From: Verrucomicrobiota bacterium
Lineage (GTDB): Bacteria; Verrucomicrobiota; Verrucomicrobiia; Opitutales; Seribacteraceae
NCBI GenBank assembly: GCA_030830145.1
Contig: JAURNO010000165.1
Location: 1-9,505 of the forward strand
DNA length: 9,505 nt
Reading direction: 5' to 3'
Shown: piece after piece, positions 1 to 6,135 of the stretch
Position numbering within the stretch: position 1 is the first letter of the stretch
How the letters are laid out: every line of letters begins with the position of its first letter
Made by a program: the position numbers and the translations under genes
The notes under the pieces: generated by a model
Told to the model about the DNA's origin: nothing
Database searches by the model: none
Seen by the model: only the letters and a program-made list of their open reading frames with translations

Positions 1-561
1 AGCTATTTTGCGAGAAGAATCTTTTTCGTCGCGATTTACTATTTGGTCACTTTCACCATCTTTGTTTCTTCTAGTCGATCGAACAGAAGCATCAGCTTCC
101 AGGAAAATCTTAAGATGAGCATCAGGCAAGATAATGGTTCCTATATCCCTGCCCTCCATAACAATACCGTTGAATTTATTTATTTTTGCAAATTCGACTT
201 GCGACCGTTGATAATCGAACAGTAAACTTCGAACAGATTCAAGAGAAGAAAAATCTGAAACTTTAGCGTTGATTTCACTGCTACGTAATTCCGACTTTTC
301 AAAGCTTTTTTGGTCAACTAAAAGATGGGATTTCCTTTCCTTGATTTCACTGCTTAAACAGAATTTGTTTTTAATTAAATACTGATTGACTTCGGCGGGT
401 TTTATGCCGGAATTTATAAATGATCGGGTAACTGCACGGTAGTGAGAACCCGTATCCACGTGTAGCAAATTGAGAGCCTTGGACAAAAAATGAGCAGTAG
501 TAGACTTGCCTGTACCGGCGCCACCGTCCAAAGCAATCATTATGAATTGATCTTTACTCAT
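1..561 (-). CDS. cmk: Cytidylate kinase, 3' end cut by window edge
   Basis: Cytidylate kinase phosphorylates CMP and dCMP to the diphosphates using ATP, in the cytoplasm. The visible 187 residues start MSKDQFIMIALDGGAGTGKS. A P-loop of the form GxxGxGKS lies at about residues 12-19. It is followed by the nucleotide-binding motif DTGSHYRAVT, then EGRDIGTIILPDAHLKIFLE, the CMP-kinase signature. The reading frame stays open to base 1 and stops inside the RDxxDSxR segment that normally precedes the last 40 or so residues, so only the C-terminal tail is missing. The ATG at 559-561 overlaps the aroA stop by 8 bp, which makes this the last visible gene of a tyrA-aroA-cmk operon. The lid region between the RR of VRSTRR and the following RD is about 11 residues, against about 22 in E. 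coli. The coding sequence is AT-rich compared with the purine genes in this window. The family call is secure. Confidence 0.93.
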   Translation of the reverse strand, partial: MSKDQFIMIALDGGAGTGKSTTAHFLSKALNLLHVDTGSHYRAVTRSFINSGIKPAEVNQYLIKNKFCLSSEIKERKSHLLVDQKSFEKSELRSSEINAKVSDFSSLESVRSLLFDYQRSQVEFAKINKFNGIVMEGRDIGTIILPDAHLKIFLEADASVRSTRRNKDGESDQIVNRDEKDSSRKIA

Positions 562-1900
562 AAGAATTTCTACGCAATTCCTTCAATTGCTTGAAAAAGG
601 AAGGAAAGGTCTTGGCACAACAATTGGGGTCTTTGATTTCCAACCATGAAGCTCCGTTCCCAATCAAATCATGTGAGCCCAAAATTCCAAAACTCATGGC
701 AAACCGATGGTCTTTGTAGGTCTCGATTTCCAAACCCTCGGCGGCGAGTGACCTTAATTTATTTAAATTTGGCGTAATCCGTAATGAATCTTGATTTTCT
801 TCCACCGTCTGCCCCAGTTTTCTCAGTTCACTTGCCATGGCGGAAACTCGATCCGTTTCTTGTTTTCGAGTATGGGCAATACCACTGATCGTCAAAGGCG
901 ATGTAAGCAGAGGGCTAACAGCGGCCAAACTGAGAAAAGTATCCGATATATCATTGAAATTAAATTCTCCACCAATTGGTGAAGTTGAGTATTTGGCCAG
1001 AGTGCCATCCTCTTTTTCATTTATCTCTACCCCAACTGCTTTAAGTACATCCGCATATGCCGCATCGCCTTGAAGCATTTCTTTATGTACTCCTCGCAGA
1101 AAACACTGTCCTTTTACCACCAGTGGCAAAGTCAGGAAATAGCTCGCAGCCGTTGCATCCGGCTCCACCTCGAAAGTAAAATTATCTTTTCGATAGCCCC
1201 TACATCTCACACTGACCGTATCCGAAGAAAAACTAGAGGAGAACTCGTTTGATCCGCAAAAGGTTTTCATCATCTCGAGCGTAATATTCACAAACGGTAC
1301 CGAAACCGTACCTCCCACAAACGACAAATCGAAGTCATGGTCGAGAAAAGGAGCGATCATCAGAATGGCGGATAGAACCTGACTGCTTTGAGTCGCATCA
1401 ATTTTTCTTAAAGCACCTGACAACCCCTGCGTCTCCATAACGAATGGAAAGCATCCTTCATTTCTTTTAAAAATAAAGTTTGCTCCATTGTTTCTTAGAA
1501 AGGTCAACAGCTCACCCATAGGCCTTTCCCTCATAGCCTCCGTTCCATCGAGTTCATAATGGCCATCCTGTTGAGCTGCTAGCAAAGCCGTCAGGAACCT
1601 TGCGATCGTACCGGCGTTGCCGACGAATATTTTTTCCCGGTTTACCGGAAGAATCCCTTTGCAACCCTTTACTTTCAAGGTCGTGTCATTTTCATACTCT
1701 GCCACCTTCAAACCCAGCTTAAGAAGGGCTTCGATCATCAGGTTGACGTCTTCGCTCCGAAGTAGTCCCTTGAGGATGGTTTCACCACCCGACAAAGCTG
1801 AAAGAATCAAGGCTCGGTTGGAAATGCTCTTGGATCCCGGAACCCGTACCGATCCACTGCATTCCTTGCCAAACGGCTCTACCATCAACGAGTCAGTCAT
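554..1900 (-). CDS. aroA: 3-phosphoshikimate 1-carboxyvinyltransferase (EPSP synthase)
   Basis: EPSP synthase joins shikimate-3-phosphate and phosphoenolpyruvate in the sixth step of the shikimate pathway, in the cytoplasm. The 448-residue protein has the usual family length and two-lobed repeat architecture. Residues known from E. coli are all recognisable: PGSKSISNRA (K24, S25, R29), GNAGT at 94-98, RERPMGE at 124-130, the SSQ at 172-174, EPDATAASYF near 246-255, the catalytic Asp of NDISD at 320, QETDR at 347-351, DHRFAM at 397-402 and DPNCCAKTFP at 424-433 with K430. The C-terminal third reads much like the enterobacterial and plant type. The Pro that follows R in the E. coli NAGTAMRP motif is Phe here, but many bacterial AroA proteins lack that Pro, so I draw no conclusion about glyphosate response. 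The ATG at 1898-1900 overlaps the tyrA stop by 4 bp, and the stop overlaps the cmk start. Confidence 0.97.
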   Translation of the reverse strand: MTDSLMVEPFGKECSGSVRVPGSKSISNRALILSALSGGETILKGLLRSEDVNLMIEALLKLGLKVAEYENDTTLKVKGCKGILPVNREKIFVGNAGTIARFLTALLAAQQDGHYELDGTEAMRERPMGELLTFLRNNGANFIFKRNEGCFPFVMETQGLSGALRKIDATQSSQVLSAILMIAPFLDHDFDLSFVGGTVSVPFVNITLEMMKTFCGSNEFSSSFSSDTVSVRCRGYRKDNFTFEVEPDATAASYFLTLPLVVKGQCFLRGVHKEMLQGDAAYADVLKAVGVEINEKEDGTLAKYSTSPIGGEFNFNDISDTFLSLAAVSPLLTSPLTISGIAHTRKQETDRVSAMASELRKLGQTVEENQDSLRITPNLNKLRSLAAEGLEIETYKDHRFAMSFGILGSHDLIGNGASWLEIKDPNCCAKTFPSFFKQLKELRRNSYE

Positions 1901-2760
1901 TCTTCCGCAGCATTCAAGCTTTTCCTGAAATGAACTCCCGTTTCCAAAAACTCCCGCAACTCGCTTCCTTGTTCGTTGGCCAAATAGTTTTTAGCCAATG
2001 AAATCGAGCTCTCCAATTCTGCAAGAGCGGCCAGAACATTCGACTTGTTGGACAGAAGAATCTGTTCCCATAGGTCTGAATTGCCTTCCGCGATTCGTGT
2101 CGTATCCCTCAAGCCTTGTCCAGACAATGACCGCCAATCGACGTTTATTTCATCTAGGCAATGGGCCAAACTTGAGGAAAGCAGGTGCGGAAGGTGACTC
2201 ACGTGAGCGACACAGCGGTCATGCTCCTCCGCACTCATATCATGAACCTTCATTCCGACTCTTTCCCAAAAATCATGAAGTGAGCGATGGAGTGAATCGG
2301 GAACGTTTATTGGTGACGTCACGATACACGGCTTCCCCTCGAAAAGGTCCGGTCGAGCATGGCTCATTCCTGATTTCTCAGAACCAGCCATGGGGTGCGA
2401 GCCAATGAAAGTCCCCTTTCCCTTCCCGCCCTGTTCTTCGCCCACTTGGCAAATTTTCTTTTTAACGCTCCCAACGTCCGTCAACAACGATCCCTCAGCT
2501 GAAAGCGAAATAACTTCCGGTATCAAAGCGGCTATGCTCTCCACCGAGGTGCAAAGGACGATTATATCGCTACCCGAAACGGCCTTTTCCAAGTTGTGGT
2601 CCGCATGATCACACCAATCCAAACCGGAGCATTCCGCAACTCGCTCTGGATTTCTGGCCCAAACTACAATTCGCCGGCAGGCATCTCGATTACGCAGCGC
2701 CATAGCCAAGGAAGCCCCCAATAATCCGGGGCCCACAATCGTTACTTGTTCAAAATTCAT
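1897..2760 (-). CDS. tyrA: Prephenate/arogenate dehydrogenase (TyrA)
   Basis: TyrA oxidatively decarboxylates prephenate or arogenate on the way to tyrosine. The 287-residue protein begins with a Rossmann dinucleotide site, VGPGLLGAS (G10, G12, G15). The family signatures follow: TDVGSVK at 94-100, GSHPMAGSEKSG at 120-131, HDRCVAHVSHLPH at 180-192, GLRDTTRIA at 216-224 and WEQILLSNK at 231-239. There is no fused chorismate mutase, EPSP synthase or ACT domain, so it is the minimal monofunctional form. At the end of the second beta strand the sequence is VVWARNPERV. The Asp that favours NAD in enzymes such as Aquifex TyrA is replaced by Ala followed by Arg, which suggests NADP use. Sequence alone does not settle prephenate versus arogenate. 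It is the first gene of the minus-strand operon and is followed by aroA with a 4-bp overlap. No clear Shine-Dalgarno sits in front of its ATG. Confidence 0.95.
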   Translation of the reverse strand: MNFEQVTIVGPGLLGASLAMALRNRDACRRIVVWARNPERVAECSGLDWCDHADHNLEKAVSGSDIIVLCTSVESIAALIPEVISLSAEGSLLTDVGSVKKKICQVGEEQGGKGKGTFIGSHPMAGSEKSGMSHARPDLFEGKPCIVTSPINVPDSLHRSLHDFWERVGMKVHDMSAEEHDRCVAHVSHLPHLLSSSLAHCLDEINVDWRSLSGQGLRDTTRIAEGNSDLWEQILLSNKSNVLAALAELESSISLAKNYLANEQGSELREFLETGVHFRKSLNAAEE

Positions 2761-2826
2761 AACGGGACGTATTATTCCTTAATTTCTTTGATTTTGGCAA
2801 AGGGTTCGTTTAGGACTCATTCATAG
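2761..2826. promoter_or_regulatory. Divergent intergenic region, tyrA operon and plus-strand cluster
   Basis: These 66 bp separate the divergent starts of tyrA and the 57-residue membrane protein and must carry the upstream signals of at least the tyrA operon. On the minus strand a weak candidate exists: TTGCCA (plus positions 2795-2800) and AATAAT (plus positions 2771-2776), 18 bp apart. That would give a very short leader. On the plus strand I see no convincing -10 box. The region is AT-rich. No operator palindrome or riboswitch-sized leader is present. Confidence 0.35.
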
Positions 2827-3000
2827 ATGGAAAAGGATTTCAAAGAGCAAGACTCAAACGACGAAGAATGGGGCAACCCTCCTTCTCCTCTTACTCCCGA
2901 AAACCAAAAAAAAGCATTCCGAGCCCAGATGATCATTGGCATCGTAGCCTTTGTGGGGATCTTGCTTCCCGGACTCATGTTTTGGCTTTTTGGGAAATAA
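2827..3000 (+). CDS. Small single-span membrane protein, 57 residues
   Basis: I do not recognise this family. The frame runs from ATG at 2827 to TAA at 2998-3000. The first 30 or so residues are hydrophilic and acidic, starting MEKDFKEQDSNDEEWGNPPS, with a Pro-rich stretch before a short basic patch (QKKAFRAQ, about 27-34). One hydrophobic segment follows, about residues 35-55 (MIIGIVAFVGILLPGLMFWL), ending FGK. This is the layout of a small C-terminally anchored inner-membrane protein. The positive residues before the span and the acidic tail do not give an unambiguous topology. It is divergent from tyrA and lies 55 bp upstream of the pilin-like gene. An opposite-strand frame overlaps it, but that translation has no sensible domain pattern. 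The clean hydrophilic-then-hydrophobic design supports this frame as real. No Shine-Dalgarno is visible. Confidence 0.6.
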   Translation: MEKDFKEQDSNDEEWGNPPSPLTPENQKKAFRAQMIIGIVAFVGILLPGLMFWLFGK

Positions 3001-3055
3001 AGCATTTCTTTCGATATCTAATCAATTAAATCAAAACAATCAAAGCATCATAAAA

Positions 3056-3289
3056 TTGAAAGCCTCGAGAAACACTGGATTTGGAAAATTTGAACTAGTC
3101 ATCTTGATTTCGATCATTGGGGTACTCGCTTTCTTGTCCATCCCCATTTACAATTCGTGGGTCGCCAAAGACAGCGAACCTTCCCAAGCCACAAAGCCCG
3201 AACCGTCTTCCCCACCCGCAACCGCCTCGAGTTCCGAAACAGATTCCAACAAATCCGAGCCCTCTTCCACGGTTCCTCCTGCAAAGTAA
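3056..3289 (+). CDS. Headless pilin-like protein with prepilin signal
   Basis: The 77-residue product from a TTG start begins MKASRNTG, followed by FGKFELVILISIIGVLAF. This is a class III (prepilin peptidase) signal: a short basic leader, Gly at -1, Phe at +1 and Glu at +5. A long hydrophobic helix follows with Pro at mature position 22 and Tyr at 24, exactly where type IV pilins have them. From about mature residue 30 the rest is a roughly 39-residue tail rich in Ser, Pro, Glu, Lys and Thr, with no aromatic residue or cysteine and no room for a pilin globular domain. The protein would be processed by PilD and could join a type IV pilus or type II secretion pseudopilus as a minor subunit, or simply anchor the tail. 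The only ATG in frame is at 2951, inside the preceding gene in another frame, and would add a senseless extension. I therefore prefer TTG 3056. The start is uncertain because there is no Shine-Dalgarno. Confidence 0.6.
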   Translation: MKASRNTGFGKFELVILISIIGVLAFLSIPIYNSWVAKDSEPSQATKPEPSSPPATASSSETDSNKSEPSSTVPPAK

Positions 3290-3316
3290 CTTCCAGCCTG
3301 ATTGCCCCCTATAACC

Positions 3317-4018
3317 GTGGAGATAACCGGCAAAAAGTTACTATACGTCGGTCTGTTGGTTCTTTCCCTGTTCGGAGTCATTCTTTTTCTTTGGTATTCC
3401 TTCCTCGGTATATTTGGTGAGGAAGGGAAGAAAATGCTGACCCATCTTTGGTATGATTTTGAAAATATCGTGCTAGCCAATGGTTTTTGGCTTTTCTTGG
3501 CCATCGCGATTCTGCCCGCCTTTATCCTTCCCGTTTCCCCACTTCTCATCTTAGCCGGGAAGTGGGGTGGCACACATAGCCCTTGGATGGCTTGCCTATA
3601 CTCCGTCCTCGCTATTGCAGTCAACCTTGGTCTGACCTATTGGTTCGCAAGAAAGCCAGGAAATTCACTAGTAAAATGGCTTCTGTCCAAGACAAAACAT
3701 CAACTGCCCGAAAAGCCACCAGCGAATCTTGCTCAATGGGCTCTTATCCTTCGACTTACTCCAGGCGTCCCCTTTATTTTTACAAATTATATTCTTGGAG
3801 TCCTCAAATTACCCTTTCGTTCTTACCTTTTGGTTTCTCTTCCGATTCTTTCCATTACCTCATGCGGTTACGTGCTTATCTTCGCGGGGGTATTCGGGGG
3901 CGAAAAGATCGAAGAATCAGCTCAAAGATGGGCCTATGTTTTGGGTGGAATCGGTCTTGTACTCGCAATGACCTTGCTTGGGCGAATCATTCTTGGGAAA
4001 CAAAATCGTGCAAACTGA
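3317..4018 (+). CDS. VTT/TVP38 (TMEM64)-family membrane protein
   Basis: This is a multi-span inner-membrane protein of the DedA/TVP38 superfamily (VTT domain), a group linked to lipid scrambling or transport and membrane homeostasis. The exact substrate is unknown. From GTG 3317 the product is about 233 residues. Hydrophobic segments lie near residues 8-33, 56-82, 88-111, 141-162, 168-193 and 206-227. Two family hallmarks are visible: the re-entrant-type ILPVSPLLILAGKWGG at 69-84 and ILRLTPGVPFIFTNYILG at 144-161, which matches the RLxPxxPFxxxNY core. The charged loop KPGNSLVKWLLSKTKHQ separates the halves. A TTG at 3302 would add five residues (MPPIT), and nothing in the sequence decides between the starts because neither has a Shine-Dalgarno. 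The end overlaps the xseA start by 11 bp, so the two are likely co-transcribed. Confidence 0.85.
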   Translation: MEITGKKLLYVGLLVLSLFGVILFLWYSFLGIFGEEGKKMLTHLWYDFENIVLANGFWLFLAIAILPAFILPVSPLLILAGKWGGTHSPWMACLYSVLAIAVNLGLTYWFARKPGNSLVKWLLSKTKHQLPEKPPANLAQWALILRLTPGVPFIFTNYILGVLKLPFRSYLLVSLPILSITSCGYVLIFAGVFGGEKIEESAQRWAYVLGGIGLVLAMTLLGRIILGKQNRAN

Positions 4019-5222
4019 CTTATTCGAACAACACGAGGATCATTCCGAAATCTGGGGGGTGTCGGAAATCACCAGAGAAATCAAAAGGATTTTAGAAACG
4101 AAATTTCCGGTCCTTTGGGTAAGAGGTGAGATTTCGAACCTCAGAGCCCACCCGAGCGGCCACCGATACTTTGTCCTCAAGGACAGTCATTGCCAATTGA
4201 AGGCCGTCCTATTCAGGGGTGATGCAAGTTCTCTTGGATACTCTCCGCAAGAAGGGGAGGAGTGTTTGGCTTATGGAGAGTTGACCTTGTATGAACCACG
4301 CGGCGAGTATCAACTGAGAGTCCGCCATATGATGCAGGACGGTATGGGCAGTATGCGTTTGCACTTCGAAAGGCTCAAGGAAAAGCTACTGAAAGAGGGC
4401 CTCTTTGAGGAATCACGTAAGAAAACTCTCCCTTCTTTGGCCCAAAACATAGCAATCATAACCTCGGCCAGTGGGGCCGCCCTTCAGGATTTCCTTAGTA
4501 TTTTGAAACGCAGGGAATGGGTGGGGTCGGTTTTTCTCTTCAGTTCTCCGGTCCAAGGCAAGGATGCTCCAGCTGGTTTGATTGAGGCCCTGAGCCAAGC
4601 GGTTGCTTTTCCAGGCATTGACCTCATCGTGCTTGGCAGAGGGGGAGGCTCCATTGAGGACCTTTGGGCCTTCAACGATGAAACCTTGGTCAGACAGGTC
4701 GCTAACTGCCCAATACCCACCATTTCCGCCGTAGGGCATCAAACGGATTTCGTCCTCACTGATTTCGGATCTGATTTTCGCGCGGAAACCCCTTCAGCCG
4801 CGGCCGAATGGATTAGCTCCCAACATGTCAGTTTAGTCAAAAGAATTGAAGAATTAGGCGTTCGGCTCCGGGGAATCCCGGAAGGTTTCCTATCCATGGC
4901 CTTTGATCGAATTGAACTCAATGAGGCCAAATTAAAAAATTGTTCGCCTTCTTCAAGAATCGATATGCAGCATCAATTTCTGGACGATCTCGATTCAAGA
5001 ATGAACAGAAACATTGAAAATTTTTTTGAGCACGGCGCGTATGTGCTCGAAGGCCTTGAGAGAAGATTGGAAGGAAACAGCTTGAAGGCCTCCCTCAACA
5101 AAGGCTTTGCCTATTTCAAGGACAAGGAAGGTAACATTATCGAGAAAGCCAAGGCACTTAAGGCTGGATCTACGGTCGAAGCCACCCTCAAGGATGGAAC
5201 TAAAAACCTCAAAGTCATTTGA
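4008..5222 (+). CDS. xseA: Exodeoxyribonuclease VII large subunit
   Basis: XseA is the catalytic subunit of exonuclease VII, which degrades single-stranded DNA from both ends. From GTG 4008 it has 404 residues, shorter than the E. coli protein (about 456). An N-terminal OB-fold (about 15-110) contains VLWVRGEISNLRAHPSGHRY and the YEPRGEYQL turn. The nuclease domain carries IAIITSASGAALQDFLS (148-164), GRGGGSIEDLWAFNDE (210-225) and ISAVGHQTDFVLTDF (239-253), followed by RAETPSAAAE. The helical region after residue 270 is shorter than usual, and the protein ends with the beta-rich KGFAYFKDKEGNIIE...KAGSTV tail typical of the family. GTG 4008 was chosen because the product then begins VQTDLFEQ just before the conserved region. 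In-frame TTG codons at 3978 and 3993 would lie deeper inside the preceding gene. The partner xseB is not in this window, and the gene downstream is convergent. Confidence 0.95.
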   Translation: MQTDLFEQHEDHSEIWGVSEITREIKRILETKFPVLWVRGEISNLRAHPSGHRYFVLKDSHCQLKAVLFRGDASSLGYSPQEGEECLAYGELTLYEPRGEYQLRVRHMMQDGMGSMRLHFERLKEKLLKEGLFEESRKKTLPSLAQNIAIITSASGAALQDFLSILKRREWVGSVFLFSSPVQGKDAPAGLIEALSQAVAFPGIDLIVLGRGGGSIEDLWAFNDETLVRQVANCPIPTISAVGHQTDFVLTDFGSDFRAETPSAAAEWISSQHVSLVKRIEELGVRLRGIPEGFLSMAFDRIELNEAKLKNCSPSSRIDMQHQFLDDLDSRMNRNIENFFEHGAYVLEGLERRLEGNSLKASLNKGFAYFKDKEGNIIEKAKALKAGSTVEATLKDGTKNLKVI

Positions 5223-5233
5223 CCTAAGCCCGT

Positions 5234-6076
5234 TCAAAAAGATTGTTCGCAGAATTTCACGATTTTTTTAAAACCGAGTCGGTCATACAAATTATTAGGT
5301 CCACTGTAGTCACTGAACAAGATACAGTCCGTTTTTCCCTTTGCCGCGGCCTGCCCAACCAAGCCTGAGATTAATTCTTTCCCGTATCCTCTTCCTCTTA
5401 ATTCTTTCGGGACAAACACTTCGTTGATGACAAAGCTACGAGGGGTGGCACGACCAAATCCTCCCATAGCGCATGCTCCTACACCTTCTTTGCGCAAAAG
5501 AAACAAATTGCCTTTGAGCATCATACTCCGCGTCATCGAAACGAGCGTACTGCTTTCCAGAGGAGGGTCGGCTTCATTAGCATACAAGGTAGTCCACGCT
5601 TGGGCTCTAGGCCAACTGCTCGGCTCCACGACGTTCAAGAGGGTAGGTTTCCGTCCCTTGAGGAAAGAAAAGCAGGAAGTCGAATAAATCATAAATTCCT
5701 TTTTATCCAGTGGTGCTTTCTTGACTCCCTCCAGCCATACGGAAGCAAAAGACAGCACGGATTTTTCAGGACCGGTTACTCCTTGAATTTTCCATTTTTT
5801 TGATTTTCCGTAATGGGCCAAACGAATCAGGGCGTCCTTGTTTCCTTTCGAGAGCAAAAGGTATCCCGAAGGGAGAATCAAACTGCTTAAGGATATCTCC
5901 CCTTTGTGGAAAACATTACCCGACCATGCTGATTTACCACTCTCCTGCAATTTTTGCATTACTTCCCAAAAGAGATTATTTTCAAATTCCGCACCCAAAA
6001 GAAAACCAGAGGCATTACGAAAAAAAGAGGCGAGATCACGATATGTTTGGACTTTTCCCATGGTTTGCTGCGACAT
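5234..6076 (-). CDS. GNAT-family N-acetyltransferase with N-terminal domain
   Basis: This is a probable acetyl-CoA-dependent acetyltransferase of unknown substrate. From the ATG at 6074-6076 it has 280 residues. The C-terminal 110 residues are a GNAT fold: FVINEVFVPKELRGRGYG (215-232) holds the acetyl-CoA pyrophosphate-binding RGRGYG loop, and the segment SDYSGPNNLYDRLGFKK (255-271) is the usual NxxxLYxRLGF end of the domain. The first 170 residues have no motif I recognise. The overall layout resembles the predicted GNAT acetyltransferases of the COG3393 type, in which an N-terminal half pairs with a C-terminal catalytic half. In-frame ATGs also exist at 6119-6121 and 6059-6061. I chose the middle one because the longest form would run through the proposed purM promoter, but none has a Shine-Dalgarno. 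The gene is convergent with xseA (11-bp gap) and divergent from purM. Confidence 0.82.
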   Translation of the reverse strand: MSQQTMGKVQTYRDLASFFRNASGFLLGAEFENNLFWEVMQKLQESGKSAWSGNVFHKGEISLSSLILPSGYLLLSKGNKDALIRLAHYGKSKKWKIQGVTGPEKSVLSFASVWLEGVKKAPLDKKEFMIYSTSCFSFLKGRKPTLLNVVEPSSWPRAQAWTTLYANEADPPLESSTLVSMTRSMMLKGNLFLLRKEGVGACAMGGFGRATPRSFVINEVFVPKELRGRGYGKELISGLVGQAAAKGKTDCILFSDYSGPNNLYDRLGFKKIVKFCEQSF

Positions 6077-6081
6077 TTGTC

Positions 6082-6110
6082 TTGGAACAATGAAAGTGCT
6101 TCCGTATGAA
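6082..6110 (+). promoter_or_regulatory. Candidate sigma-70-type promoter for purM-pnp
   Basis: TTGGAA at 6082-6087 and TATGAA at 6105-6110 are separated by exactly 17 bp. Each matches four of six bases of the housekeeping consensus. Transcription would begin near 6117, giving a leader of about 20 bases before the preferred purM ATG at 6136. That start site would exclude the alternative purM ATG at 6106. The call rests only on this spacing and match, and no second promoter is evident in the 59 bp between the divergent genes. Confidence 0.4.
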
Positions 6111-6135
6111 CGGACAATCAAGCAAGATATTTCCT

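Noticed and set aside
1998..2408. Plus-strand open frame of 136 codons
   Set aside because: It is a shadow of tyrA, which shows full family motifs on the other strand.
2817..3005. Minus-strand 62-codon frame over the small membrane protein gene
   Set aside because: The translation has no recognisable pattern, whereas the plus-strand frame gives a clean soluble segment followed by one membrane span.
2951..3055. ATG at 2951 as the start of the pilin-like gene
   Set aside because: It would begin inside the 57-residue gene in another frame and add about 35 residues without signal character. A short basic leader from TTG 3056 fits prepilins better.
3170..3285. Possible DNA repeat in the Ser/Pro-rich tail
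   Set aside because: The residues are compositionally biased, but I see no repeated unit at DNA or protein level.
3148..3624. Minus-strand open frame of 158 codons
   Set aside because: It is antisense to the pilin-like and VTT genes. The translation is rich in basic and Ser residues without a fold signature, while both plus-strand products have clear family patterns.
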